From the NCBI GenBank assembly GCA_002784145.1, contig PFKE01000097.1, positions 1 to 50,052 on the forward strand: DNA of 50,052 nt, read 5' to 3'. The notes beneath the pieces are model-generated. The model worked only from the letters and a program-made list of their open reading frames with translations, made no database searches and had not been told where the DNA came from. Positions 8,880 to 18,619 of the stretch are shown piece after piece. Origin of the DNA: Flavobacteriaceae bacterium CG_4_10_14_3_um_filter_33_47 (GTDB lineage Bacteria; Bacteroidota; Bacteroidia; Flavobacteriales; Flavobacteriaceae). Every line of letters starts with the position of its first letter. Positions within the stretch are counted from its first letter, which is position 1. Position numbers and translations under genes: made by a program.

Positions 8880-10798
8880 TTAAAATATTTTAATATGAGC
8901 ATTTCAATAATCAAGAACGCTAATGCAAAAATAACAAACCATTTCCATAGCTCATTAACTTTTGTGTTACTTTTTAATGTATTGAAAATATCTGTAACGG
9001 AATTATTTATGGTAACATGTTTAATAGTAGAAAGGTTTTGATATTCTAAATGACTTTCTTTTCTATCATAATTATAAGTGACATTTTGAATGGATTCTTG
9101 GCCTTCATTAATGGAGTAAATGTTTGATAATGAGGGTTCTTCATCCGTTGTTATAACTACCTTGTTATTATAATATTGCTGCTTGGGTATTAAATTAATC
9201 TCAGCATTTACAAGAGATAAAATATCATCTTGATGCAAAGTCACCGCAATATCATAAGTATTTTCGTTTCCAATGGTGTAATACAACTGTGGAATTTTAA
9301 AACTCAATCGGGCAATATTATAAAATGTAGGGACAATTAACGGCGAGTTTTTAAAGTTTGAATTTAAATCATTTAAAGGTGCTGAAAATAGATATACGTT
9401 TTTATTTTCAAATAAAAAGGGCTTGCCATCTTCATAACTTAAAATTTCCGAACCCAAATGATGGGTCAAGGTATAATAACCGTTAATTTTAGGATATTGA
9501 AAGTTGGTTACTTGTTTTTCAAAAACATCATGGGCATAAATGGGGTTTGAAAAATTTATAGTGGTTACTTGTTTTTCGGTTTTTATATAAGATTTAAACG
9601 ATGTGTTGTAATCCATTAATAGAGCGTTATAAGAATCAAAATCAATCGCCTCAGATGGAATGATTATAATAGAACCACCTTGTTTTGTGAACGCATTTAA
9701 AACACTGACTAAACTGTTTGGAATTGTTTTTAACTCATTCAAAACAAGTACATGTTGTTCATTTACAACATTGTAATCCAATTGGTTTAATTCAGAAGAC
9801 GTATAGTTAAATTCATTCTCTCTATACAAGCGTTTTAAAAAAGTATCATCTTGATTATTGATGCTAAGAACATTTATTTTGGGCGTTTCATTGATGTTAA
9901 AAAACAAGCTGTTATCATATTGCAAATAAGCGTCATCTATTAGTATTTTACCATTAATAAGCTTGTTTACAGGTAACGAAAACGTGGTCTCGGATGTTTC
10001 ATTAATTGTCACAGAGGTTTTCGCTATTAAGGTATCATTATTAAATAAAGAGACCGGTATATTGTCAACACTTTCCCCTGTATTTTTTAAAATTACTTTT
10101 AAATCGATGACTGTGTTAGTCGTATTTGAAATATAGGTCGAATCAATAGATATGTTATTGGTATTAATAGGCGTTAGTTTAACAGCAAAGAGTTTATAGA
10201 GCGAATCGTTTTCTGGGTTAAATTCAGAAGTATTCTGTTGAAAATCGGAAATAAAAACAATATTTTTTGTTGAATTTGACGACTTAAAAAGTTTTTTGCA
10301 TGTTAGTAAAGCGGCATCATAAGACAGTGTTTTAGAGGTGTAACCAAGGGTTAACAAATCGTTTTTAATAGCCTTAATGGTGGTGTTTTTAAAAGTAGTT
10401 TCGTTAGTAAGTAATGAAATGCTTTCGTCTTCAGGAACATTACTTATCAGGTCTTGAACGGCACGTTTTAAAAGCTCTCCTTGTGGTCCTTTAGCTTGCA
10501 TACTAAAGGAATTGTCTAAATAAATGACTGTTTCGTTTTCTGAGTTTATGATGTTCTTTTTGGAAGAAAAAGGTTGCGCAAACGCAAAAACAATGGCCGC
10601 AAGCATTAACAACCTAACCAATAAGGTCAACCATTTTTTTAATTGAGAGCTTTTACGGGTTTGTAAGATAACTTGCTTTAAAAGCGCGACATTGGTAAAG
10701 GCTTCTTTTTGAAATTTTCTAAATTGAAATAAATGAATAATAATAGGGATAAGCAGTAAAAATAAGGCGTAGAGAAGTTCTGGATGTTTAAACTGCAT
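8876..10798 (-). CDS. BatA N-terminal-domain membrane protein with VWA-like region
   Basis: Membrane protein of 640 aa. Residues 1-80 form the BatA (aerotolerance N-terminal) domain with two membrane helices, at about 6-24 and 58-79. A VWA-like domain follows, starting with the MIDAS-like D-N-S-F-S motif (in IYLDNSFSM). A long mixed alpha/beta region follows, and a final helix at about 617-637 ends in a short basic tail. It would expose its central part to the periplasm. It heads an operon with the dihydroorotase-like protein (4-base overlap), DUF4870 and the esterase. A TACGTTTG box on the minus strand at 10816-10823 gives a plausible promoter. The family name comes from Bacteroides aerotolerance genes; the function here is unproven. 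Confidence 0.88.
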   Translation of the reverse strand: MQFKHPELLYALFLLLIPIIIHLFQFRKFQKEAFTNVALLKQVILQTRKSSQLKKWLTLLVRLLMLAAIVFAFAQPFSSKKNIINSENETVIYLDNSFSMQAKGPQGELLKRAVQDLISNVPEDESISLLTNETTFKNTTIKAIKNDLLTLGYTSKTLSYDAALLTCKKLFKSSNSTKNIVFISDFQQNTSEFNPENDSLYKLFAVKLTPINTNNISIDSTYISNTTNTVIDLKVILKNTGESVDNIPVSLFNNDTLIAKTSVTINETSETTFSLPVNKLINGKILIDDAYLQYDNSLFFNINETPKINVLSINNQDDTFLKRLYRENEFNYTSSELNQLDYNVVNEQHVLVLNELKTIPNSLVSVLNAFTKQGGSIIIIPSEAIDFDSYNALLMDYNTSFKSYIKTEKQVTTINFSNPIYAHDVFEKQVTNFQYPKINGYYTLTHHLGSEILSYEDGKPFLFENKNVYLFSAPLNDLNSNFKNSPLIVPTFYNIARLSFKIPQLYYTIGNENTYDIAVTLHQDDILSLVNAEINLIPKQQYYNNKVVITTDEEPSLSNIYSINEGQESIQNVTYNYDRKESHLEYQNLSTIKHVTINNSVTDIFNTLKSNTKVNELWKWFVIFALAFLIIEMLILKYFK

Positions 10799-10815
10799 GT
10801 CGTATTTAGATTTTT

Positions 10816-10823
10816 CAAACGTA
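10816..10823 (-). promoter_or_regulatory. Candidate -7 promoter box for BatA-domain operon
   Basis: TACGTTTG on the minus strand matches the Bacteroidota sigma consensus TAnnTTTG exactly. It predicts transcription from about 10809, 10-11 bases before the ATG at 10798. I see no clear -33 TTTG. Confidence 0.4.
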
Positions 10824-10900
10824 CATATTTTTTTTCATTTTTTAGTAGTCACTAATCCCTAAAATTTAAAAATTATAAGAAAAAGCGAGTGTATTTAAAT

Positions 10901-10917
10901 ATGTTAAGTATTAACAT
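10901..10917. repeat. Perfect palindrome upstream of M61 peptidase promoter
   Basis: ATGTTAA-GTA-TTAACAT, 7-bp arms around a 3-base centre. It lies about 40 bases (centre to centre) upstream of the -7 box at 10949-10956, near position -54, a usual place for an activator site. It could be an operator; no regulator is identified. Confidence 0.5.
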
Positions 10918-10948
10918 AACATTAAGAAATAAAGAAGTAACATAATTA

Positions 10949-10956
10949 TATTTTTG
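10949..10956 (+). promoter_or_regulatory. Candidate -7 promoter box for M61 peptidase gene
   Basis: TATTTTTG matches TAnnTTTG exactly. Transcription would begin near 10963. This leaves a 25-base leader to the ATG at 10988 and argues against the ATG at 10967. Confidence 0.45.
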
Positions 10957-10987
10957 ACGTCTAAACATGATTATAAATTCAATCCAT

Positions 10988-12880
10988 ATGAAAATTAAAG
11001 TAGTGTCCTTTTTATTTGCAGCCTTGTTATTTGCTAGTTGTAGCTCAACCAAAAACGCAGGTAACGATTTAGCAGTCAGTTTACCTATTACAACTCAAAT
11101 TGATTTATCAAAAGTCATCAATGATAAAGTACCTGTAACCATCAATCCTGGAAGATTTACAACAGAATCTGTAACCTATCATTTACCTAAAGTGGTTCAA
11201 GGAACCTATTCGGTTAGTGATTTTGGAAAATACATTGATGATTTTAAAGCCTTTGATTACAAAGGAAATGAATTGTTGTTCAATAAAACCGATACCAATA
11301 CATGGGTGATTAATGGCGCAACAAATTTAGATTACATAACCTATTACGTTAACGATACGTTTGATGTAGAAGTAACCGGTGTCATAGGCGGCGATACACC
11401 TTTCTCTCCGGCAGGCACAAACATTGAGTCCGATAATTATGTTTTAAATCTGCATGGGTTTATTGGCTATTTTGATAGTTTAAAAAACAACCAATATACC
11501 TTAGATGTTACAGCTCCAAATGATTTTATTCGTTCTTCAGCCTTACAAAAAGTGGATGCTAAAACGAGCTCAGATGGTAAAAATATCACAACATCTTATG
11601 CAGCAACAAGATATTTTGACATTACCGATAACCCGATGATGTATGGCAACTTAAGTGTTGAAGAATTTCAAGTTGGTAATATTAAAGTGGTTTTAAGTGT
11701 ATATTCTCCCAATAAAACGCATTCTGCAGCCTCATTAAAAGATGCTATGTATAAAATGATGCAGGCACAAAAAACATTTTTAGGCGATATTAATAGTACG
11801 CCTAGATATGATATATTTTTATACCTTTCTGATGGAGAAAAGGAATCTCCAAAAGGTTTTGGTGCTTTAGAACATCATACATCAACAGTGGTAGTCATGC
11901 CAGAAGCCATGCCAGAAGATGCTTTAGAAGAGAGCTTAATTGAAACTGTTTCTCATGAGTTTTTTCATATTGTAAGTCCATTGTCTGTTCACTCAGAAGA
12001 TGTTCATTATTTTGATTACAACAATCCAACATTTTCAAAGCATTTATGGATGTATGAAGGAGTTACAGAATATTTTGCCAATCTGTTCCAAATCAATCAA
12101 GGCTTGATTTCTGAAGAAGAATTTTATAGTAAAATGATGGGAAAAATTCAAACATCATCTCAAATGAATGATAGTATGAGTTTTACTGAAATGAGTGAAA
12201 ACGTACTAGATGAGCCTTATTCAAAACAATATTACAATGTGTATCAAAAAGGCGCTTTAATTGGTATGTGCGTTGATATTTTAATGAGAGAAGGAAGTAA
12301 TGGCCAACGTGGTATTTTATCTCTTATGAAAGAATTATCAAATAAATACGGTAAAAACAAACCTTTTGAAGACGATAAATTGTTTGAAGACATTCAGGCC
12401 ATGACCTATCCTTCTTTAAAATTATTTTTTGATAAACATGTTATTGGCACAACACCTATTGACTATAATGAGTTTTTAAATAAAGTTGGTTTAGAAATAA
12501 ATGAGGGAAAGGTTGAAACTAACTACATTCAAAATGCAGGTGCATTAATTATTAGTGGCGACGGACAAAAAGGCACCATCTTTTTCACCGATTTAGTTTT
12601 AGACAATAGTTTCTGGGTTGAGCAAGGGGTACAGCCAAACGATGTTATTAAAGAAATCGATGGTGAACCAATGACGCTTCAAAACGCCAACCAAATATTG
12701 CAAAATGTTTTTATGTGGAAACCGGGAAAAGACATTGAGGTTAAACTGGATAGAAATGGAGAAGAGATTATTATTAAAACAATAACAACACCATCTTACA
12801 CCATGGGCAAAGGTATTATGCCTAAGTCCAATGCTACGCAAGCTGAAATAAGCTTAAAAGAAGCTTGGTTAAAAGGATAA
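10988..12880 (+). CDS. M61 family peptidase lipoprotein with PDZ domain
   Basis: Exported metallopeptidase, 630 aa from the chosen start. The N-terminus MKIKVVSFLFAALLFASC is a lipoprotein signal with the lipidated Cys at residue 18. An M61 N-terminal beta domain follows, then the catalytic domain with the zinc motif H-E-F-F-H (first H at residue 323) and a downstream MYEGVTEYFA motif supplying the third ligand (Glu). The last 110 residues resemble a PDZ domain (VQPNDVIKEIDGEP). M61 enzymes of this kind are glycyl-aminopeptidase-like. An ATG 21 bases upstream (10967) adds seven residues before the signal, but the promoter box places it too close to the transcription start. The gene ends facing an S10 peptidase gene and shares its terminator. 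Confidence 0.92.
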   Translation: MKIKVVSFLFAALLFASCSSTKNAGNDLAVSLPITTQIDLSKVINDKVPVTINPGRFTTESVTYHLPKVVQGTYSVSDFGKYIDDFKAFDYKGNELLFNKTDTNTWVINGATNLDYITYYVNDTFDVEVTGVIGGDTPFSPAGTNIESDNYVLNLHGFIGYFDSLKNNQYTLDVTAPNDFIRSSALQKVDAKTSSDGKNITTSYAATRYFDITDNPMMYGNLSVEEFQVGNIKVVLSVYSPNKTHSAASLKDAMYKMMQAQKTFLGDINSTPRYDIFLYLSDGEKESPKGFGALEHHTSTVVVMPEAMPEDALEESLIETVSHEFFHIVSPLSVHSEDVHYFDYNNPTFSKHLWMYEGVTEYFANLFQINQGLISEEEFYSKMMGKIQTSSQMNDSMSFTEMSENVLDEPYSKQYYNVYQKGALIGMCVDILMREGSNGQRGILSLMKELSNKYGKNKPFEDDKLFEDIQAMTYPSLKLFFDKHVIGTTPIDYNEFLNKVGLEINEGKVETNYIQNAGALIISGDGQKGTIFFTDLVLDNSFWVEQGVQPNDVIKEIDGEPMTLQNANQILQNVFMWKPGKDIEVKLDRNGEEIIIKTITTPSYTMGKGIMPKSNATQAEISLKEAWLKG

Positions 12881-12900
12881 TTTTTAAAAAATGACATAAA

Positions 12901-12931
12901 AAATGCCAGAACTTAGCGGTCTCTGGCATTT
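12901..12931. terminator. Bidirectional terminator between M61 and S10 peptidase genes
   Basis: 10-bp arms AAATGCCAGA / TCTGGCATTT with an 11-base loop. The hairpin is flanked by an A-run on the left and a T-run on the right, so it can act on both converging transcripts. Confidence 0.85.
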
Positions 12932-12936
12932 TTTAT

Positions 12937-14421
12937 TTAGTATTTGGCCGCTTTTCCTTGGTAAGAGGTGCTAAGTATAAATGCTCTTATATCTTCATTA
13001 GCAGATTTTAAATCCTCCTGACGTAGATACATCATATGGCCACTTCTATAACCTTTAAAAGTAAATCGATCTTTCATTTTGCCGCTAGGATCAACTTGGT
13101 GCATGGTATATTTTGCGCCAAAATAGGTGGTGGCACCATCATAATAACCCGATTGAATAAGCACTTTTAAATAAGGGTTTTGTGCCATTGCTTGTCTTAG
13201 TCCTTCTCTGGTATTATCATTTCTGTTATCCCAAGGATGTACATCGCCAAACATATTGTATTTTAAATCTGTTTTAAAGTTTAAATGTTCTCTAATGTAA
13301 TAATTTATGGCAGGCGTAAACGAATGCATCCATGAAGTTAACTCGGCATTATAATCAGGGCTATCACCAGCTTCCGTTTTATCAATGCCTAAGTAACGTG
13401 AATCTAAACGACCAATGGTTTGACCTGTTTTATGTCGTAATAAATCCTTCCAGAAGAAACTTGTTGAAACATTTAAATTGTTTTGCAAAATAGATGTTTT
13501 AGTTAAACCGGAATAATAACTGATGGTTTCGGCTACGTCTTGTTTTTCTTGCTCAGAAATAAATCCACCTTTGGCCAGTGCAGGTATTAACTTATTAATG
13601 GCATAATCTTCCACTTGCGGAAGAATGTCTAATAAATCTTTGTTTTGTAAATCAGCTGGTAATGCCTTATGATACCATGCTGCTGCTGTAAAATAGGGTA
13701 GATTTAAAGCTGAATATATGGGTTGATTGGTGCTGTAAAGTTTGTAATCTGCCGGAGATACCATAATGACACCATTTAAATACATCCATTGCTGATTTTG
13801 TAACGCGTTGGCTAAACCCATGACACGGGTTCCTCCATAACTTTCACCAATAATATATTTTGGAGATTCCCATCGGTTTGCTCTTGAAAGAAATGTTGTC
13901 ATCCATTCGGCTAAATATTTAATATCTGCATTGATACCAAAAAAGGTTTCTCTTTTCGGTAATTTTCCTTCCTTATCAGCAATCATCCTTGAATACGCCG
14001 TATTTACAGGATTGACGTAAACAATATCAGCCACATCAAGTATGGAGTTTGGATTGTCTTTTACGCCATAAGGTTGTGTTGGGTAACCTTCTTCATCTAT
14101 ATTCAAAACTTTAGGTCCGGTATAGGCTATATGCATCCATACCGAGGCAGAACCTGGTCCGCCATTAAAGGAAAAAATGAGTGGTCTGTTTTTTTTATCG
14201 GTTTTGGTTCGTTCGTAGTAGGTGTAAAATAGAGTAGCAATAGGTTCGCCATTTTCGTTCCAAACAGGTTGTGTTCCGGTGGTTGCTAGGTATGAAATGA
14301 GTTGATTTTTAATAGTTAAGGTATGCGAGGTAACCACCGTTGTATCAACGGGTATTTTAATATTTTGTGAAAATACGGTACACACAGAAAGGGTGAAAAA
14401 AAGAAACAAATACTTTTTCAT
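12937..14421 (-). CDS. Serine carboxypeptidase, S10 family, exported
   Basis: Secreted or periplasmic serine carboxypeptidase-like protein, 494 aa. The N-terminus MKKYLFLFFTLSVCTVFSQ is a cleavable signal peptide. Family motifs are the oxyanion-hole sequence NGGPGSAS near residue 85, the nucleophile motif GESYGG (S194), an aspartate in SGYYDGATTY, and the catalytic histidine in SGHMMY (H462). Length and motifs fit peptidase S10, which removes C-terminal residues from peptides. It faces the M61 peptidase gene; both could act on extracytoplasmic peptides, but the convergent layout gives no shared promoter. Confidence 0.93.
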   Translation of the reverse strand: MKKYLFLFFTLSVCTVFSQNIKIPVDTTVVTSHTLTIKNQLISYLATTGTQPVWNENGEPIATLFYTYYERTKTDKKNRPLIFSFNGGPGSASVWMHIAYTGPKVLNIDEEGYPTQPYGVKDNPNSILDVADIVYVNPVNTAYSRMIADKEGKLPKRETFFGINADIKYLAEWMTTFLSRANRWESPKYIIGESYGGTRVMGLANALQNQQWMYLNGVIMVSPADYKLYSTNQPIYSALNLPYFTAAAWYHKALPADLQNKDLLDILPQVEDYAINKLIPALAKGGFISEQEKQDVAETISYYSGLTKTSILQNNLNVSTSFFWKDLLRHKTGQTIGRLDSRYLGIDKTEAGDSPDYNAELTSWMHSFTPAINYYIREHLNFKTDLKYNMFGDVHPWDNRNDNTREGLRQAMAQNPYLKVLIQSGYYDGATTYFGAKYTMHQVDPSGKMKDRFTFKGYRSGHMMYLRQEDLKSANEDIRAFILSTSYQGKAAKY

Positions 14422-14469
14422 AATTTATAGAAAAGATTAATTAAGGTTTAAAGATAATGAAAACAGTTG

Positions 14470-15234
14470 TTAAAATCCTTCAAAAACACCCAAACCAAAA
14501 AGGGCAAAATCATATTTTACAGGATCATGGGCATCTAATGTTCTTAAAGAAGTGTCTAATTCAAAAAGAGCTTTAGAATCGTTCTGTTTTCTACTTAATA
14601 AACCAAGTTTTCTGGCCACATAACCTGAATGAACATCCAACGGGCAGGATAGTTGAGCAGGCGACAGGCTTTTCCAAATACCAAAGTCGACGCCAGAATG
14701 ATCATTCCTAATCATCCATCTTAAATACATATTAATTCTTTTGGCCGCTGAATTTTTTAATGGATCACTGATATGTTTCTGGGCTCTTGGTAAATTTTCA
14801 ATTTCAAAAAAATGCGTTTTAAATTCATGAATAGCAAACTGTAAAGAATCTTGGTTGGCGTACTTTGAAAATATGGATTCTAATCCGTTGTGGGTTTTAT
14901 AAATATGTTGAAGCGATTTTATAAACTGGATAAAATCATCGCCATTAAACGTTCTGTGTATAAAAGGGATTAGTTTTTTTAAATCGGTTTCATTATGATT
15001 CATGGTGAAGTCAAAAGGTGAATTATCAAGCAAATCCATCATTTTCTTGGCATTGTTAATAATGCTTTTTCTATTTCCCCAAGCTATGGTGGCTGTAAGA
15101 AAAGCTGAAATTTCAATGTCTTCTTTTAATGAAAATTGATGCGGTATTTGTATGGGGTCGCTCTCAATAAACTTTGGGTTGTTGTATTGCTCTACTTTAA
15201 GGTCTAGAAAGTCTTTTAATTCTGTTTTAGTCAC
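14470..15234 (-). CDS. TIGR02757 family protein
   Basis: Cytoplasmic protein of 254 aa matching the TIGR02757 (DUF2400) family, recognised by TIAWGNRKSIINNA, by LDVHSGYVARKLGLL, and by a C-terminal DPVKYDFALFGLGV. The fold resembles helix-hairpin-helix DNA-glycosylase-like proteins, but no reaction is established. The start is GTG at 15234. In-frame stops lie just upstream, and the GTG shares its first G with the TAG stop of the ABC ATPase gene, so translation is coupled to that gene. Confidence 0.85.
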   Translation of the reverse strand: MTKTELKDFLDLKVEQYNNPKFIESDPIQIPHQFSLKEDIEISAFLTATIAWGNRKSIINNAKKMMDLLDNSPFDFTMNHNETDLKKLIPFIHRTFNGDDFIQFIKSLQHIYKTHNGLESIFSKYANQDSLQFAIHEFKTHFFEIENLPRAQKHISDPLKNSAAKRINMYLRWMIRNDHSGVDFGIWKSLSPAQLSCPLDVHSGYVARKLGLLSRKQNDSKALFELDTSLRTLDAHDPVKYDFALFGLGVFEGF

Positions 15235-15899
15235 TAATTATTAATAATTTTTCCATCAACCATCACTAATTTTCTATCGGCCAAATTGGCTAATTCTGTA
15301 TTGTGGGTTACAATTACAAAGGTTTGACCAAATTCATCACGAAGTTTAAAAAAGAGATTGTGTAAATTTTCGGCAGATTCACTATCTAAATTACCAGAAG
15401 GTTCATCGGCAAAAATTAAATCAGGATTATTAATTAAAGCTCGCGCAACGGCCACACGCTGTTGTTCACCACCGGATAATTCATTGGGTTTATGATGTGT
15501 GCGATGTGGTAATCCTAAAAAATCTAAAAGTTCTAAAGCTCGTTTTTCTGCTTCAGACTTTTTGGTTCCTTTTATAAAAGCAGGAATGCAGACATTTTCT
15601 AAAGCGGTAAATTCTGGTAATAATTGGTGAAACTGAAAGATAAAACCAATATGTTCATTTCTAAATTTAGCCAACGCTTTTTCATTCAGCGATTTAAGGT
15701 TGATGTTATTTATAATAAGTTCAAAATCTTCTTTTTTTGAAGCGTTGTCAAGAGTTCCCAATATTTGTAATAAGGTAGTCTTTCCGGCTCCAGATGCGCC
15801 AACGATTGAAATAACTTCGCTCTTTTTAACGTGAATATCTACACCTTTAAGTACATGTAAATCATTGTAATATTTATGAATGTTTTTTGCCTGAATCAT
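15234..15899 (-). CDS. ABC transporter ATP-binding protein, LolD/MacB type
   Basis: Cytoplasmic ATPase subunit, 221 aa, the usual LolD length. It has Walker [10 protein letters not shown] (about residues 33-41), a Q-loop in [12 protein letters not shown], signature [15 protein letters not shown], Walker [14 protein letters not shown] and the switch histidine in VTHN. The LolD/FtsE/MacB group drives lipoprotein release or efflux with a FtsX-like membrane partner. No such permease gene is adjacent, so the partner is encoded elsewhere. The downstream TIGR02757 gene is stop-start coupled to it. The exact assignment to LolD is likely but not certain. Confidence 0.9.
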   Translation of the reverse strand: MIQAKNIHKYYNDLHVLKGVDIHVKKSEVISIVGASGAGKTTLLQILGTLDNASKKEDFELIINNINLKSLNEKALAKFRNEHIGFIFQFHQLLPEFTALENVCIPAFIKGTKKSEAEKRALELLDFLGLPHRTHHKPNELSGGEQQRVAVARALINNPDLIFADEPSGNLDSESAENLHNLFFKLRDEFGQTFVIVTHNTELANLADRKLVMVDGKIINN

Positions 15900-15949
15900 A
15901 ACTAGTAATTACGAATGGTGAATTTACTACTTTAATGTTTTATGTACAA

Positions 15950-18382
15950 TTATGTACTTCTTTTATTGAGCACATTTTTTATGCTGGCATAATCTATAAA
16001 ATATTGAATACGCAATGAAAAAGTATTTTGAATGGGTTGATCGAATAAGGTTTTTATGCTGTTGCCAAAAGAATCTTTTGAAGCATGATCAAAACTAAAC
16101 AATTGGTTTCTGTACAAAGCTGTTAAAAAACTACCTGGGGCAAATTGCCAGGAATAGTTTAAATCTAAATTCCAAGTATTGTAGTTAATATTGGGGTTAT
16201 TTTCTAAAGTATTTACGGTGTATCCTGAATTTTGATTTAAACGGCCATTATGTTCTAAAGTAAACAAACGGTTATTATAGTTTACGGTAGACCAATAGTT
16301 TCTAAAGGTTAAAGATAAGCCATGAAAAGAACTAAACGTATAAGTTGCTCTTATGCTGTTAATTTGGGTTTTTCTGTCGCGTTCACCAAAGATAATATCA
16401 TTACCAACGGTTGTAACGTAACCTCTATCTTTTAATTCTTTGTTGTATTCAAAAGCGTAGGTAATGGTTAGTTTTTCATTAAACTGTATTCTGGGGCTTA
16501 ACTCATACCAAAACTCCTTGGTGTCTCTGTTTTTTTCAAAAAGGGTTGCGCCACCTAAACTGGCATCTATGGCAAATGTTTTATTGTAATTGGATGAAAT
16601 CCAGAAGTTTGAATTGATTCTGTTTTCATAAATAAAATAACGGCCTTCTGTTCTAGGCTCAAAATAATCATATTGTTTGCCTGCTTCAAACCTTAAGTTT
16701 CCTCCAAAATTGTGAAGGGTTTTTGTTTCGGCATTATAATTAAATCCTAAACTAGTCCCAGTATATTCTCCGGGATTTGCTAATCTGGTGTAGTTTAAGT
16801 AAGTGCTGATAAAGTAGTTGTTCAGTTTCTTTGTTGGTTCAAAAATTCTATAACTAAAGTCAACCCCAAAATTATTGTAATTATTTCTGAATAATAGTCC
16901 TAAATCGTTGATGTCATATTTTGTGTCTGCGTAACTGTGATCAAAACTATATCTAAATTTCCCATGTGATTTCCCAGCTCTAAAAAATGAACTAAATCCA
17001 GTAGAATTTTCATCCTCTAAATTAAGGTGACTCATCTTAGCCTCACCATAGGTGTTATAGGTATTTCTTTTATTTGAAATATCAAAAATTAACCCTGTAA
17101 CATTGGCATCTTTAAAATGACCATCTCTGGTAACGTTGGTATTTATTAAACTTATGGATGAGTTTTTATTGAATTGCTGGTCTAAAACCAGAATATTGTA
17201 ATTGGCTATAGGTTCTACAACGTCGTTTCTTAGTTCTTCAGAAATAGTATCTTTTATGGTTGCGAATGTTTTGTCTGTTAATGCATTAAAAACCCCGATA
17301 CCCAAACCGTTTTTAGTGCGCCCCGATACTTTAATAGCATTTAAAACGCTGACCGAATTTGGATAATTTTGAATGACTTCGTTTTCGAGCAATTCAACGT
17401 CGCCTGTTGGGCTGCTACCAATGCGTCTGGAAAAAAACAAATCGCCTTTACTAAACAAATCGACGCCTTCTGTAAAAAATTGACGCTGTTCGGAGTAGGT
17501 TTGCTCAAACGGACCTAAATTTAGCTCTAAATTGTCAAACCCAGCTTGGCTGAAATCTGGAACCAGTGTAGCATCTAAGGTAAAGTTTTCTGTAATGCCA
17601 TATTTTACATCCAGCCCAAAATTTATGTCGCTTTCGGTTTCGCCATCAAAAGTATTGACTAAACCCGAAATAAACGGATAAAAACTAAGTCGGGTAGGAG
17701 ATTCAATATTTTCCAACGGTTTAAGCTCACCATGATATAAACCCATGTTTCCTTTTGTTCTATCAATTGGATTCCAGGTGTATTGCGAACGATTTCTTCT
17801 AAAATGTCTGTGAAATTGAAGTCCCCAAGTTTGAACATTTTCATTAGAAAACCTAAGCGCTCTGTAAGGTATTTTAATTTCAACAATCCAACCATCATCA
17901 ACCATTTGTACCTTGCTTTCCCAAACGGCATTCCAACTAAAATCTTCTCCAATGCTTGGATTTGCAATAGCATCTGCTTGCGTGCCAGAACTGAATACAA
18001 AAAATTCGGTATCATTTTGCGCATCATTATTGGGGTTGATAAAAATTCCAAAGAAATCTGACTGCCCAAAATCATCTCGGGTAGTGAGTTGGCGCATTAT
18101 TTTTGAAGGATTGTCATGCAGATAAGCCCCAAAGTATATAGCCTTATCATCATAGGCTATTTTTACCATAGTTTTAATGCTATCTGTATCTTTTATTCCC
18201 ATTTCGGGTCTAAACTGTGTGAAGTCTTTAGCCGTATCGGCAGTTTTCCAGACCTCATCATCTAAAAAACCATCTATTTTAGGGGCTCTATGGGTTCTTT
18301 TTATTTGATACGTTTTTTTATTTTGTGAATAACCCGATAAGGCAAATGCAATTAAAAAGGAAATAATGATAAAAAATCTCAT
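15950..18382 (-). CDS. DUF5916 outer-membrane protein with CBM9-like N-terminal domain
   Basis: Large exported protein, 810 aa. A signal peptide (residues 1-19, ending SGYSQ) is followed by a carbohydrate-binding family 9-like domain (about 25-220; APKIDGFLDDEVW, IYFGAYLHDNPS, FRRNRSQYTWNP). The remaining 580 residues alternate short aromatic-rich strands, as in an outer-membrane beta barrel, which is the DUF5916 pattern. Function is unknown; the family is common near peptidases and carbohydrate genes. A minus-strand TAACTTTG box at 18451-18458 could start a transcript with a 62-base leader. Its stop lies 50 bases from the LolD-type gene start. Confidence 0.87.
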   Translation of the reverse strand: MRFFIIISFLIAFALSGYSQNKKTYQIKRTHRAPKIDGFLDDEVWKTADTAKDFTQFRPEMGIKDTDSIKTMVKIAYDDKAIYFGAYLHDNPSKIMRQLTTRDDFGQSDFFGIFINPNNDAQNDTEFFVFSSGTQADAIANPSIGEDFSWNAVWESKVQMVDDGWIVEIKIPYRALRFSNENVQTWGLQFHRHFRRNRSQYTWNPIDRTKGNMGLYHGELKPLENIESPTRLSFYPFISGLVNTFDGETESDINFGLDVKYGITENFTLDATLVPDFSQAGFDNLELNLGPFEQTYSEQRQFFTEGVDLFSKGDLFFSRRIGSSPTGDVELLENEVIQNYPNSVSVLNAIKVSGRTKNGLGIGVFNALTDKTFATIKDTISEELRNDVVEPIANYNILVLDQQFNKNSSISLINTNVTRDGHFKDANVTGLIFDISNKRNTYNTYGEAKMSHLNLEDENSTGFSSFFRAGKSHGKFRYSFDHSYADTKYDINDLGLLFRNNYNNFGVDFSYRIFEPTKKLNNYFISTYLNYTRLANPGEYTGTSLGFNYNAETKTLHNFGGNLRFEAGKQYDYFEPRTEGRYFIYENRINSNFWISSNYNKTFAIDASLGGATLFEKNRDTKEFWYELSPRIQFNEKLTITYAFEYNKELKDRGYVTTVGNDIIFGERDRKTQINSIRATYTFSSFHGLSLTFRNYWSTVNYNNRLFTLEHNGRLNQNSGYTVNTLENNPNINYNTWNLDLNYSWQFAPGSFLTALYRNQLFSFDHASKDSFGNSIKTLFDQPIQNTFSLRIQYFIDYASIKNVLNKRST

Positions 18383-18450
18383 TACAAGGGTTTATTTGAT
18401 GGATGCTTTTTAAAGACTACCAATAAAAAAAAATGTTACAATAAGTTTTA

Positions 18451-18458
18451 CAAAGTTA
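18451..18458 (-). promoter_or_regulatory. Candidate -7 promoter box for DUF5916 gene
   Basis: TAACTTTG on the minus strand matches TAnnTTTG exactly and predicts a leader of about 62 bases before the ATG at 18382. No clear -33 element is visible. Confidence 0.35.
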
Positions 18459-18559
18459 CCGTTGCATTTTAAAAACGAGTCATAACTAAACGTTAAAAAA
18501 GGCTTGATAAGTACTTTTTTAACACTTCAAACCATTAAAAATTACTTAACTTTAATGCT

Positions 18560-18619
18560 ATGAAACACCCTTTAGAATTTCATTCACACCTACCAAGGAG
18601 ATTATTTAGGGTGTTTCAT
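18560..18619. repeat. 12-bp inverted repeat upstream of msrA
   Basis: Perfect arms ATGAAACACCCT (18560-18571) and AGGGTGTTTCAT (18608-18619) enclose 36 bases. No T-run follows, so it is not a normal terminator. It ends 31 bases before the msrA start. As RNA it would form a long stem next to the msrA start region. Confidence 0.6.
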
